From positions 812,218 to 876,217 of the forward strand of contig OX422192.1 in assembly GCA_949130485.1 (NCBI GenBank): 64,000 nucleotides of DNA, written 5' to 3'. Source of the DNA: Agelas oroides. Its lineage: Eukaryota; Porifera; Demospongiae; Agelasida; Agelasidae. The stretch's first letter is position 1; each line of letters starts with the position of its first letter. The notes under the pieces are model-generated. The model ran no database searches and had not been told where the DNA came from. It was given only the letters and a program-made list of their open reading frames with translations. A program made the translations under genes and the position numbers. Positions 11,945 to 24,441 of the stretch are shown piece by piece.

Positions 11945-12900
11945 AATGTAGTCTTAGTCGCACTTGCATTTGTATTTTTTTGTTAAATTGTTGTTTTATG
12001 AAACAAGACTAAGGTCTGAGTTCTACTTGGTGCATTCACATTTTTTGCTGCACTATTTGTGCAAGAGGAATATTGGTGCTACCAGTATGTCTGCCTTGTG
12101 TGCACTCTTGATCTTGTCATATATGCAACATCCTGCACCCAACTGCAAGAACATGAAGAAGCTTTTGTAACGAAAATTTTGTTGGTTTGGTATTGCCATC
12201 TAATTATATACAATATAGTAAACAGCTAAAAATATTCTACGTACATCTAATCGGTCACCATTGGTGAGAAAATATACCAGCCCTCACTGCTTCCTTTTCA
12301 GAACAGAAAGTCACAGCCTAGGAAACCTGTCTACTGTGAGTCGTATTACAATCATGAGCCTCTGTTTCATTATTGTTGTCCAGTTAAGCTCAAAACTTGC
12401 TGATTGAGCTTGCGCTCTCAAAAGACACTAGGTTTAAGAATCAGAGTATAGTTACAAGCCAGGAATTCATCAACATCTGAGGACACTGTCAGCTAAAAAA
12501 CAACACAGTCACTGATACTAAACTGTATCAGTGTGCTAAAAACTTCATATGCTAACACACACTAGAATAAAAAAACATTACTTGCTCATGCTAACCCTTC
12601 CCATTTGAAATTTAGTGGGGGTAGGAAGGATGGGTCCTCCAGTTTGACTAGCATCATGCTGTGATCAGATGCTGGGCTAAGTGGGGTGGCACCCACTGTC
12701 TCACCCAAGTCTATAACCGGCACCCAGAGAATATAGACTGTGAGTGGAGCTGTCATGCCTCACTGGGTGTGGTGACAGCAAACCCAGCACCGTGGGCAAT
12801 TCTAGAGTGTGAATCAGGTAACAGGTGATGCAAGCATATACACTAACATTCCACTAACATCCCACGGAGTCTATTAAATATAGTAGATGGGATGTTAGCC
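11945..12900. other. Spacer without recognisable gene
   Basis: AT-rich sequence with no exon I can support. The short open frame at 11964-12170 has no recognisable features. Confidence 0.5.
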
Positions 12901-13204
12901 TCACTCCTATAGGCCGTTGCAGTACATATTCAGAACAGCCAGCACTTTTCACATAGTGCTTGTGTGACAGTTGCCCCTTGCTAGCAGGATATGAGGTAAG
13001 CTATCTGGAATTGTTCTTCCTGCTGTTCTGAGCCCAACTGTGCCCATACACAATACAACCATACACGATCTTAATCACCATCCTGCATGATGTCACACAC
13101 ATGAGAAAAGATACCAGGCTCTCTCCTGCTTTACCATACTGCCGCAAGCGACAGAAAGCTGCTTAGGGGCCTCAGAATGCATTTCATGTCCCACTCTCAC
13201 ACAA

Positions 13205-13507
13205 ATGCACACATTCCCCTCACATGCACACTCTCAGAGTCACACTGCACACACTCCTCCTCACACACATGCTCTCATGCTGCACACATTCCCCCTCACG
13301 TGCACACTCTCAGAGTCTGAGTCACAATGCATACACTCCCCCTCACACACATGCACATGCACTCTCATGCTGCATACACTCCCCCTCACACACATGCACA
13401 CTCTCACACTGCACACACTCCCCCTCACACACATACACACTCACACTGCACACACTCCCCCTCACACACATACACACTCTCACACTGCACACATTCCCCC
13501 TCACACA
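13205..13507. repeat. CA-rich minisatellite
   Basis: Tandem units of about 38-40 bp of the type CACACTGCACACACTCCCCC, directly before the orphan HSD exon, matching the CA-rich run before the last exon of copy A. Confidence 0.75.
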
Positions 13508-13509
13508 TG

Positions 13510-13612
13510 GGTTTATCTGGCAAGTCTATTCTGGTGTGGCTACTTGATTGGATATTGTGGAAATCACTCTTGAGTGCAAGAGATGCTACCTCAAGACTGC
13601 CAAGCAGGAATG
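13510..13612 (+). pseudogene. Orphan copy of the last HSD17B12-like exon
   Basis: Aligns to the last exon of copy A (6451-6558), including the stretch for TGGCTACTTGATTGG and AGTGCAAGAGATGCTACCTC. Indels break the frame and the acceptor AG has become TG. About 600 bp upstream (from about 12900) also resembles copy A intron 11. So a block with the 3' end of copy A plus the neighbouring kelch gene was duplicated, leaving this exon between the two kelch genes. Confidence 0.7.
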
Positions 13613-13802
13613 GATGAACTCTCAGCTGGCAGCCATTCACCAATTTCTCAGTGACAACAATAATTGTTCTTAATGCCTTTTCATTTGCAGTGTAATACAA
13701 TCATGTAGAGTGTAAGATAGTCTCGTTCTCAGACCGCATTTTTCGCGCCCGCCGGCGAAAAGTGTAAGACTAGGAACCTACCCTACATGTATATAGGGTC
13801 CC

Positions 13803-15471
13803 GGGCCTGACCTAGTCTGGTCTAATGCCTATACCTGACCTGTGTATCCTGGAATGTGTAATAAGTGGTTACTAGGACTACGCATGCGCATGATGCCTCG
13901 CGCCGCTCCAAGCGCCATGCGCGGATGGGGCGCGCGGCGCAGGTGTCAGGCGTTGCTCGTTTAGTATAGTGGAGTCCAAAGAACAACGGTAACGTGAAGA
14001 GTGAGCCTAAATACCTGGCTTGTGAAGAATCTCCAGTACGTGCTTTCTACTTTTGAACTCTTTCTTGTTCTTCTGTCGCTCTCTTGGCTTTCTACGGTGG
14101 GCTGACTTCTTTGCTTTTTTGTTTTGTCTCAGCCGGAGTCAGCAGCCGTCGGCTGCGTTCAGCACTCGTTTATGCACTTCGCTCCGCAAATACGTACGTT
14201 GCGAAGGGCCAGTCGCGCTGTTCTCCCCGTCCTCCGTCGGCAAGAAATGTCGTCCTGGCTTCGTCGTGTAATGTACGTATCCGATATCCTGCCTGGGCGT
14301 GAGCGCAAATTGACATTCCGAGCGTGACCTCAAATTGACATTCCTAAGCGTGACCGACACGTACGTACGCACGTACATTGCGAGAATAGATCCCTCATTC
14401 AGAGCCTCGCGCTAATGCGCTCGGCAATTACTAGGAGTACGCATGCGTATGATGCCTCGCGCCGCTTCAAGCGCCATGCGCGGATGGGGCGCGCGGCGCA
14501 GGTGTCAGGGGTTGCTCGTTTAGTATAGTGGGAGCCCAAAGAACAGTACAACGTGAAGAGTGAGCCTAAATACCTGGCTTGTGAAGAATCTCCAGTACGT
14601 GCTTTCTACTGTTGAACTCTATCTTGTTCTCTTCTTGCTCTACTGTGGACTGACCTCTTTGTTTTTTTTCTTTGTCAGAGTCGCTAGCCGTCGGCTGCGT
14701 TCAGTACTCGCTTCTGCACTTGACTCAGCCAAATACGTACGTTGCGAAGGCCCAGCCGCGCTGTCCTCCCGTCCTCCGTCGCCAAAAACGTCGTCCCAAC
14801 GTCGTCGTGTAATGCACGTGGTATCTGATATCCTGCCTGGGCGTGACCTCAAATTGACATTCCTAAGCGGTACCGCAAATTGACATTCCTAAGCGTGACC
14901 GACACGTACGTACGTACATACGTACGCACGTACATACGTACGCACGTACATTGCGAGAATAGATCCCTCATTCAGAGCCTCGCGATAATGCGCTCGGCAA
15001 TCAGCTTTATGAATGTCATTGTAATGCGGGAATCGATGTACAGCCCTTCTGCCTGCGTCTGAAACGCTATTGACAAGCAGTACGATATCTTGGCCTTGTC
15101 AGTAGTCAATACTGGCGGTAAACTCCCAGGGTTGACCTTATCAAACGGATGGGGAAGGAGCCAAGCGGAGACACTTCCCTTAGCCCTTCGGAAGAACAGC
15201 GATGCCATCACGCTCTTGCAGGAAGGTAGTTTGCTAACTTTAGCTGTTCTTCTTTCAAGCTATGGTAGCCTAAAGTCGCTAGTAAGCAGCCTTTGCGCTT
15301 TGATTCAAAGCTATGACGTTATCATCCGGATGTTCTTATTACATTCCCGTGACGTTCTGCGATCTGATTGGAGCTGCAATATATTTGCAGTGGGGACAGG
15401 TCAGGTATAGGCATTAGACCAGACCCTCGCGCTGCGCGCTTGGGTCTAGCTTCGCCAGACTAGGCCTGACC
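13803..15471. mobile_element. Composite TIR element with an internal 0.56-kb tandem duplication
   Basis: The left end, with CTAGTCTGGTCTAATGCCTA, pairs with the right end 15396-15471. Inside, 13873-14429 is repeated at 14431-14990 with a few changes: GC-rich start near CGCATGATGCCTCGCGCCGC, CT-rich middle, TACGTACG runs at the end. The segment near 15360-15390 resembles 663-700 beside the fold-back at 517, so the two may be related. An open frame at 15090-15410 (106 residues) shows no known domain. No transposase is visible. Confidence 0.55.
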
Positions 15472-16497
15472 TTTGTTACTCGTTAATTTCGAGATGAAGT
15501 CATTGAAGAGGGCGGAGCTTTTACTAGTCGTGCGGCAGTGGGCCAGTGGGAGTGTCGAGTGCTTGGGCTCCTGATCGTTACTGACTGTACTGGAGGATAG
15601 ATCGAGCGTAAGAAAACTGTCAAACGAGTGTGTATGTTAGATCTAACATGAAAACCTTCTGCACGCGGAGGGAAAACAGTCTGGGCACGAAACTAATAGT
15701 GTTGTTATACACACGCACTGCCTTTGACTGACATACACTACAGTCTGAATAATAGCTTACTTTACTGTATGTATGCATACACGAGAAGAGCATTGACATC
15801 CAGCCAGGATTCAAACCTAGTCTCGCAAGCCACACCCTTCGCAGAAAGGAAGGGTCTGGTCACACTGCAGCTGACGAGTTGTCGCCGTGAAATGCAATTA
15901 TCAAACAGCGGTTAGATAATAAAATCATAGACTAGCCTATAATATCTGTGATAAAATGCTGACATCTGCTAAACACATGACATAATTGCTACTCCATGAC
16001 AACGTATGAAGAGCACGGATCTCATTGGTCACAGCACGTTTCTGCCGTGGCGACAACTTGATGGTTGCAGCTCTTTGAGAAGGGTGTGGCTTGCAAGACT
16101 AGGTTCAAACCTTGGTCTTCTGAATGTCGGTCAGATGCTCTTACCAGCTGAGCCACTGGAGCTCTGACATTGGAGCAGAGGATAGATGGCATGTTTTTAC
16201 AGGCAGTTCCAGTGGCTCGGTTGGTAAGAGCATGTGACTGGCATTCTGAAGCCTCAGGTTTTGAGTTCTTGAGTTTGTGCTGGGATCTAAGTGTTCTCAT
16301 TCCTTACATATAACTTGACAAATAAAACATTTTTCAAAAATTATACGTACGTTCTTGCAACAACTTTGTTTCTTTCCATATACGGTATACCTTACAGACT
16401 GTATTATGTTACACAACTCAAGTGTCACATGACTCTGGATGTCAGCACATGCATCACTCTACTCTTCCACTAGAGTCTAACTAGTGTATTACAGGCA
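15472..16497. other. Upstream region of kelch gene 2 with inverted tRNA-like repeats
   Basis: 15490-15640 is a diverged copy of the region upstream of kelch gene 1 (GAGGGCGGAGCT, TCAAACGAG), a likely duplicated promoter. At 15818 and near 16096 inverted sequences with CCTAGTCTCGCAAGCCACAC flank a fold-back. 16104-16170 (minus) and 16203-16275 (plus) are tRNA-like in opposite orientation (GTGGCTC..GGTAAGAGCAT). Confidence 0.5.
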
Positions 16498-19400
16498 ATG
16501 GCTGCAATTACACTGGAGGATCTGTTGGAGGAAGTCGGTATACATCCTGAGAAACTCAATGCGTCCATCAGTGATGATCACCTTCGTGCAATAGCTATTT
16601 TCCTGACTTCATGGCGAAATGTTGCAACATACTTAGAGCTCAGTGAAAATGACCTGGATGATGTTGAACAAGAAGGCAAAGATGAGCAAGATAAGAGGCT
16701 AAAAGCACTTCAGAAATGGAAGGGCAAATGGTGCTTTAGAGCAACCTACAAGAAGCTGGTAGAAGTTCTGTTACAACTAGCAAAGGCAGATATTGCCGAG
16801 AAAGTATGTCACCTTCTGAAAGGTAAGTCTAAACCACACTCCAAGATGCCCAAAACTAAGATAACTTGCATCTCGTGATGTAACTACGTATAGCTTTGTG
16901 TATGGTGTATGTGTATGTTCATACATCACCTGAAAGTCCAGAACAAAGCCATGTTGGTATATAGTAGTATTGCACAAACGTATTCAGATCCTTTTTTGTG
17001 CACCATGGCCAGGAACCACAGACTCTCACAGGGTAGCGACAGAGGCTCGACTGCAGGAGAAGGATGCTGAAATTGAGAGACTGCAGCAAGAATTAAAATC
17101 ACAGAGGGTATATAGCTTCTAGTTCATGCACTGATATTAGCACTGAAAGTGTGACTATTGTATACATTGTAATAGCTACTTACACTCACTGTAGATAGAG
17201 ATGGTTACCCAACTTCAGCAGAAGGATGCGCGACAAGGCACAGAAGTCCAAGAGAGGACTCTTCAACTCAACAGACAACAGCGAGAACTGCAAACACTGA
17301 GAGTAAGGAAATAGATGTTCTACTGTAGGAAAGATTATTAATAGTGTTGTTTTAGTTAACTAAAACTAAAACTAAAATATATTTTAGTAACAGGTTAGCA
17401 CTTTTAGTAATTGAACTAAAACTAAAACTAAAACTTGCTTCTGAGATGCAAAATAACTAAAACTAAAACTAAAAATTGCTTCTGAGATGCAAAATAACTA
17501 TAACTAAAACTAAATATTGTTCCAAGACATGAAAGTGGATGTCATTCTGGGAACGACGCACAACAGTATTTAGTATATGCAGAAAAACCTGTTTTAGATC
17601 CAAGATATTCTTGTTCTCCTACAAATAACTATAATCAAAACTAAAACTAAGTCTAAAGTGCCCAACTAAAACTAAAACTAAAACTTGCTTCTGAGATGCA
17701 AAATAACTAAAACTAAAACTAAAACTAAAACTAGTCTCATGGATGAAAACAACTAAAACTAAAACTAGTCTCATGGATGAAAACAACTAAAACTAAAACT
17801 AGTCTCATGGATGAAAACAACTAAAACTAAAACTAGTCTCATGGATGAAAACAACTAAAACTAAAACTAGTCTCATGGATGAAAGCAACTAAAACTAAAA
17901 CTAGTCTCATGGATGAAAACAACTAAAACTAAAACTAGTCTCATGGATGAAAACAACTAAAACTAAAACTAGTCTCATGGATGAAAACAACTAAAACTAA
18001 AACTAAAATAGAAAACCAGTAACTAAAACAACACTAGAAAGATAGTGACACCCCCATGCATGCTCTGGCTGTTAGGAGGACAGAGCAGAGTAAGTACATT
18101 ATTGGAACATGTATTTTGAGTTGTTAATGCATTTCCATGTATACAGACCTCCAGAGATGAGAATGTAGCTGCAATACAGTCTCCATCTAAGAAGCCAAAG
18201 GTGAATTGACCTTTGACCTAATGTACTGTATGAGTTTTGATAAACCATCAATTTATCTACATGCCAAACTCTGCACAGACTTACAGTAATTAGTTTGGCT
18301 CTACAAAGTTTCAGGGAATTTCACATTTTTGACCTTGCATTTGTAAGGTAGCCTTGTTCCCAGGCTCTCCCCACGCGCGAACGAGACTGCAAGCGACGGA
18401 AAGCTGGGTGGGGCCTGGGAACAAGGCTATTGTAAGGTGTGTCTTTTGTCATTTTGGGTTACACTAACAATTGCAGCAACTGCTGCTATTCACTAGCCTC
18501 GTTCCCAATCTCTGTTGTGCGGCATTAGCAATACACTGACTAACTGCTTGTAGGGATATGGCACAATGTTCATTACTGTGGTTCCTCTGTTTCAGCTATG
18601 CTCCCCTAGTGAGCTGAGACTGACGTGCAGGAGGCTGCCAGATATGCCAATAGCACTGTGCAACCCATATTCAGTAACAGTAGACACATTTGTTTATATG
18701 ACACACAGCGGATATGACAATTCTGTCATACACAAATATGACTCACAAACACAACAGTGGTCTAAACTACCAGAATATCTATATTGGGGCTTCACTATGA
18801 CTGAACTCAACAACCAGCTTGTGCTAGTTGGTGGTCAGGATAAACCCACTCGAGATAAGTACACCCTTAATGCGCCTAGGACAAGAGATGCTGTAGCTGT
18901 GTACTCTACATCACAGAGGAGCTGGGAACAACCCTACCCTCCAATGAACACACCTCGTCAGCAACCAGCTGTATCCACTTACCACCACCATCTGGTGGTG
19001 GCAGGTGGGTGGGATGGTGGTGACCTAGCTACAGTAGAAATCCTCAACACATCTGTCAGCCATAGTCAGTGGCTCTCCATCACAACAATGTCACTCCCCA
19101 TGAACTGCAGTCAAATGTCATCTGCCATTGTACATGATATGTTGTACCTTCTAGGTGGCACACTGTGGAAGCAAGTACTCAGTGTGTCCCTCCCAGCTCT
19201 TACACAAACTGACAAGCCACCTACACAGTGGCGCACACTCCCCGACGCCCCGCTGGAGTACTGTACGGCCATCGCTGTCCATGGATCTCTGTTGGCAGTG
19301 GGAGGAAAAAGCCTAGGTTGCCAACATAGCTCAGCCATCCACGTCTACGACCAGGAGAAGAACGTGTGGACCAAGTTTGGAGACTTACCTACTGCACGAT

Positions 19401-19516
19401 CATCCTGTGCCTGTTGTCTGTTACCAAGTGGGGAGATCCTTGTTGCTGGAGGACAAGACCATAATGGCCAGTGGACTACGCGAATGGACATGGCAGCTGT
19501 TACTGTGTGGAACTAA
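16498..19516 (+). CDS. Death domain-coiled coil-kelch gene 2
   Basis: Exons 16498-16822, 17013-17107, 17195-17302, 18147-18200 and 18596-19516 join in phase to about 500 residues. Residues 1-108 are a death domain (LRAIAIFLTSW, LELSENDLDDV, LKALQKWKGK). Residues about 109-195 are charged heptad-rich coiled coil, ending in a basic SPSKKPK stretch that could be a nuclear signal. The last 306 residues are a kelch propeller of about five or six blades with paired glycines (LVGGQ, VAGGW, LLGGT, AVGGK, VAGGQ) and following aromatics. No signal peptide or membrane segment, so probably cytosolic or nuclear. Tandem paralogue of the gene at 8273 with fewer coiled-coil exons; a short relic of one is at about 18075. 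Death domains recruit partners by homotypic contact; the partner is unknown. Confidence 0.8.
17341..18034. repeat. CTAAAA-rich element with a 34-bp tandem array
   Basis: Starts AGTGTTGTTTTAGTTAAC and ends ACTAAAACAACACTAG, inverted termini around low-complexity AACTAAAACT. Inside, 17732-18003 is eight copies of a 34-bp unit starting TAGTCTCATGGATGAAAAC. Related elements at 56150-56443 (same termini) and, more degenerate, at 7260-7560, 25935-26040 and 27240-27330. It sits in an intron of kelch gene 2. Confidence 0.75.
18349..18429. repeat. TAGCCT...AGGCTA hairpin element
   Basis: Ends TAGCCTTGTTCCCAGGC and GCCTGGGAACAAGGCTA, interior with CAAGCGACGGAAAGCTGGG, shared with the copy at 25837. 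In the intron before the kelch exon of kelch gene 2. Confidence 0.75.
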
Positions 19517-20943
19517 TTATACTGTGTGGTTATGGCCTTGTCCTTGGCCATGTGCTTGGATTTTGCGACACATCATGTTCATTGAATCAAGTTATGCACA
19601 TACATATACACCTTATGTCCAGTCATGTCTTCTAAAATAATATACTTGCTTATTGTAAGGTTGTGCATCCATCATACTCATTATCAGACCATAATAATAT
19701 CATGACTTTGTAGTTTTCATAAAGAGAGTGAAGTTCAAATTTAATGCATGCATCCATCTGTGTTATATTAACTATCCTGCAGTATGCATATATGGCAATA
19801 CCATGTAGATAATTTGGGCACACTAATGTTAGGCTTCACCCTCAACAGGAATACATGGCACTGCATGGGAATCCAGGTTAAGGTTGGGCGTGTGAATAGG
19901 ATATCAATTCCGGTGTTGTTTCCAGTGCCACATGTACATATTCCAACTGATCCAGTTCGACAAGGATCAAGCAATGTACGTATGAATATATCTGTTGCAC
20001 TGTTGAAGATATTGTCTATAATATGAACAAGACGTGGACTTTTGTGTTGGGACCTCTGTTGTAATATCACAAATTGCTGTACCACTCGATCCCTCCCTAG
20101 CTAGCTGCTTTTTTGTTCCACAGAGGTGCAGGGGCATGTGCATGTACGTAGCCTTGAGCTCATTCCCAGGCCATCCACATTCGATCTTTGTAAGTGGCCT
20201 GATGCATGTGTCCATCTAAGTTATGTGGTGCAGTCTAACAATTGTTCTGCAGTTATCATGAGTGAGCATAAATGTTAGTATTAAGCATTACCATGCAGTA
20301 GCCATGACCACATTTTGTGCTATAAGTAATCTTTACCCTACCTAGCTCGAGTTCAACAACAAGCACTTTACATTACGCTGTAGTCTCATCCCCAGTCCCC
20401 ACACACACACATGCATCATGGGATGGGCATGAGACTAATAATGCTGCTGCACTCACAAAATGTAGATTGTAATGAACAAGAGTGCTTTGCCATAATTGTC
20501 CCAAGACTTCCAGTATAACATCACAATTAAATTGCCAGTCAAGAAATGTAGCAGGTAGCTACCTTGTAAGACTCTGATTGTTATAAAACCTTGGGAACTG
20601 TTTACATTCCACCATTCCATATTCCATTCCAATGATTAGAGACACCCCAAAAGAGAGAAGAGTTACAACTTTTCAAATTTTGCACGAGAACTAGTCTTGT
20701 TCCGCCCAACTTTCCGTCGCTGGCAGTATGGGGAGAGCCTGGGGACAAGGCTACATTGGAACAGCGTCCGCTAACAAACATTTTCTAATGGCAGTCAGTG
20801 ACTGCAGTGTGCTTCAAAAAGTGTTGCATGCAAAAAAATAAAAATAAAAAATAGCAAAAGCAATCAAAAACAAAACTCAAATAGGATTACTTGTGTTCAT
20901 GTGTTTACAGTTAAACTTCCAACCATTCCAGTTGAGAGGTGAT
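19517..20943. other. Spacer between kelch gene 2 and HSD copy B
   Basis: No supported exon. It holds a TAGTCTCAT hairpin at 20394-20434, a loose TAGTCTTGTTCC hairpin at 20692-20753, and otherwise AT-rich unique sequence. Short frames (for example 20034-20219) look like chance. Confidence 0.5.
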
Positions 20944-21439
20944 CTAGCTCTGCTTCGCCTTCTTCTTCAGGTACCTCTTCTTCGCAGCTAGTAAGAGCTT
21001 CCATGTTATAGCGTTGAATAGCTAATCTGGAATCAGGCAAGCTATATAGCCCTATGTGTGTGTGTGTGTGTGTGGGGGGGGGGGGGAGAGGGGGCAAATG
21101 TAGTGTGTGAGAGTGTGTATGTAGTGTATGAGGGATGTGCATGTGTGTAGGGTCCGTTTATGAGCGTATAGTACTATAGATATATATATACAAAAATGTA
21201 GTTACATGTATATGTAATGTGTAACCAATCAAAAGACTGAAAGATCTGTAACCATGGAAACAGAGATCCCCACCTGCAGTGCATGGTAGAAGTAACCATA
21301 TGTGGTATGTTGGATACCAATGGTAGCAACAGCAGCACGAGTATAGGTGACGGGATCCGGAGCGAACCTTGAACTGCTTATTCCAGTTGCTGCACGGATC
21401 ATTGCAGTAGCAACCATAAATGGCTTAACATCCTGGAAA

Positions 21440-21640
21440 GATGGGACAGGGGTGAGCAGAGAGGAGGTGGGAGGAGAGGAGGTGAGAGGAGAGGAGGTGA
21501 GGAGGTGAGAAGAGAGGAGGTGGGAGGAGAGGAGGTGGGAGGAGAGGAGGTGGGAGGAGAGGAGGTGGGAGGAGAGGTGGTGGGAGTGAGGAGGTGAGAA
21601 GAGAGGAGGTGGGAGGAGAGGAGGTGGGTATGAAGATAAT
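21440..21640 (-). repeat. Purine-rich minisatellite in intron 10 of copy B
   Basis: Tandem GGAGGTGGGAGGAGA-type units, pyrimidine-rich in sense orientation, directly before the exon 11 acceptor. Counterpart of 59455-59745 in copy C. Confidence 0.8.
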
Positions 21641-21895
21641 AGGGAGCATGACCGTGTACAAGAAGACACTGCTGTTTAAAGTCTTCACTGTGCTTACACA
21701 CACACACCTGTACAATGATTCCCTTTGAGCTGTACTCCTTACGCAGAGCATCAGAGAAATGGGTTTCAAAACTCTGCAGGAGGGAGGATGAAGAAATGAT
21801 GGTAATTACACAACTGAATTGGAGATTTCTTGTACCTCATACCAGACTTGTGTGCTATTGCATAGCAACCAGATGTCCTTACACTTCTTACACTA

Positions 21896-22330
21896 CAGTG
21901 GAACCCCTCTACGGTGGACACCATCAGGAGTGAACAATTTATAGCGAGGTGTCCCTAACTCAGTGGCTTCCGGTATATTTTCAGTAGGCGTGGTACTGCG
22001 TAATTGGACTGTTGAGCGCAACATGGCTACATTTTCAGAGTCTTCCCTTGCTGTTATGCTGGTGGGGAAGGCTAAGCAGAGGCTAGTACTATGGGTACCA
22101 GTGCTAATGTCAAGTTGCTAACTTCAGCACGGCAGTGCATGGACAATCTTGCTGAAAAGGTCGATGAGTGTCAACTAAATCGGGGTTAAATATGATCTGC
22201 ATCTGTTGGGGTGCAAAAAGTTATATATACAGAGCGGTGGGGTGTTTGCTAGCTCTTTAGGGGTTGCTTAAGTATTGAAGGACAGTCCGGATTTTTGGAA
22301 GTGTCCATTAGATGTCTGCTATTGTGGGGT
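21896..22330. mobile_element. Candidate pogo/Tigger-like remnant in intron 9 of copy B
   Basis: Starts CAGTGGAACCCCTCTACGGT and ends with a degenerate inverted end around TGTCTGCTATTGTGGGGT. CAGTGGAACCCC resembles pogo/Tigger termini from general knowledge. The matching element at 60013-60515 lies at the same intron position in copy C, so insertion predates the B/C duplication. No transposase recognised. Confidence 0.4.
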
Positions 22331-24394
22331 GCCTACTAGAGTTCAACTGAAGCCCATACAACAACTTGGTTAGAAAAGGTCTAGGAACTTTATATCGAGT
22401 TACTACTCGCTAGGAAACATCAATCTTGCATGAGGGCATACTTTGGTGGAGTTACTACTCGCTAGGAAACGTCAATCTTGCATGAGGGGATCACCTTGGT
22501 AGCACTGTAGACGCTGTTCAGTTGCAGAGGATGGTCTGACACGCCGGAGGAGATATTTACAATCACCCCACATCTCCTGAACGTAGGTAATGTGGGATGG
22601 GAGGGAGAGAGGATGGTACACAGTATGTAAAACAAAAGAAAGTGATCAAAAGCCTGGAGGCAGGGAAGGCCTGGGAACCAGGCTAAGTCTGATATGGAGG
22701 AGGAATGGGGGAGTGTGTGTGTGAAGGTTCTAAGCTAGTGAGTATGGAGGACAAGCAACAGAGATCAAGAAAGAAACCGCTCACTTCACGACCATCTTTG
22801 GCAGCAACATACGGGTCATCTGTAAGAGGGAGGGGGGGAGGGATGGAGGGGAGGAGGGAGGAGATGGGGTGAGGAGGTGGAGGGGGGAGGAATCACAGTG
22901 GGTATAGCATTATCATGTATGATTGTTTGCTCACACTACACACACCTCATCTGTACTACTGTGTGGCAGTTGATCTGAACAGTCTTGTTGTGCAACTATG
23001 GAAACAAACACTACAAGCCATATTACAGCCACTAAAATATGAAGTGAGTTCCATAATGCAGTTTGTTGACAAACTGGTGCACAACTTACCTCTTCCGGCA
23101 CTTCACCAAAGTACACTGGATACTCGTGGATATAGCCGACATTGTTTACTAAAAACACAAACATGTGGGATGAGTCCAGCTACACAGCAGGGACAAGGGC
23201 TTGAGGAAGGTGTTATTAGCCTTACCAAGAACTCCAATGTCAAGATCCTGGAGCTCCTCAGCTATACGAGGGTAGATCTCTTGACCATCAGAGAAGTCAA
23301 CTGGAATGATGCAAACTTCACGATTGTGCTTCTCCTCTGGAGGAAGGGAGTGAGGGGAGTGAGAGAGGGGTGAGAGAGGGGTGAGAGAGGTGACAGGGTC
23401 GTGTGGGAGGAAAGGAGAGAAGACAAAGATGCAGCTGCTGACAGCCAACTCACTGATCTCGTCGGCCACTTTCTGTAGTTTGTCTTGAGAGCGACTCATG
23501 ATGACCACATTCAGCCCTCGTCTGGCCAGCTGGAAATGAAGTAACCCTCAAATCATGTGTGTAACTGACGACACAGTAACACACAGTGATGTCATACTTA
23601 CCTCCAGTGCATAGCCCCTTCCTATACCCTCAGACGCTCCCGTCACCACTGGAATGAGAGGTGAAATGGAAACATGGGAATCGGACCAGCAGTGAAATGA
23701 AAACATGGGAACTGACCTACCCACCTGCCCATGGTCCATATTTCTTGAGGTTGATTCGTGAGATGCCCCACGGAGTGAGTAAATGTGCTTCACCAACAGT
23801 CTGAGCACAAGCACTATACCCACCACTGCAGCAGCGTTCCTGCAGAGGAGGGAGTGAGAGGAGGCGATCTGTCATGGGAATCTGTCATCATCAGACCTGT
23901 ACATTTGTCAGTTATTTATTTCTTGTTATCCATGCATTCATTGCAGCTGTCCTCCCCCCCTCCCCCCTCCCACCACACACACACACACACACACACACAG
24001 TCAACAATGTTGGTCTTAGTTATGAGTATCCTGAATATTTCCTCCAAGTCAATGAAATGGTATGATGTACACAGTGATTGCTATGGTTACCTAGGCAATG
24101 CAGGTTGCTTAGCATCAAAATCTTGAAATGGCTAGCACATCAACTGTTGCTATCATAACCAAATAACAAGAATGATCGTGATTGTGCGCTCTTGTTTGGG
24201 CACACTCTTATTGGCTATTTCGCTTCATGTATTATTGGGAATGTAAACTGAAGAGAATGGGCACCTGAGAATGAGGCTGCAGTGTTGCTAGGAAGTATGT
24301 TGAGCTAAACAGGATTGTTGTTCATAGTAGGGGTTCCACTGTATGGATGAGGAGCTCCAGGACCTTGACATTGGAATTGAAAACAAGACTGCAG

Positions 24395-24441
24395 TGTTGC
24401 TATGAACAATGATCCCAGTGGGATCATTGTTCATAGCAACA
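24395..24441. repeat. Perfect 23-bp palindrome with 1-nt loop
   Basis: TGTTGCTATGAACAATGATC continues to a centre at 24418 and is mirrored exactly to 24441. It lies in the intron between the exon 6 and exon 7 equivalents of copy D. Confidence 0.85.

Larger units (their letters stand above)
20944..23839 (-). pseudogene. HSD17B12-like copy B, decayed
   Basis: Eleven of twelve exons are recognisable (minus): 23725-23839, 23602-23648, 23454-23529, 23226-23336, 23090-23148, 22951-22995, 22785-22819, 22495-22576, 21708-21773, 21274-21432, 20944-21051. Sizes match copy C except the first, 115 nt instead of 146. That 31-bp deletion shifts the frame. The donor after 22951 reads AT instead of GT. The last exon has an in-frame TAG (21022-21024) at a conserved Trp codon. 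No first exon is seen upstream. Cofactor, NNVG and YSATK motifs remain, so decay is fairly recent. Retaining the 76-bp intron 2 would restore the frame after the deletion, but not repair the other lesions. Confidence 0.8.

Noticed and set aside
22021..22100. ATG and open stretch inside the pogo-like remnant (MATFSESSLAVMLVGKAK)
   Set aside because: Conserved between copies B and C only because the intron was duplicated; no match to a transposase core and the frame soon closes.
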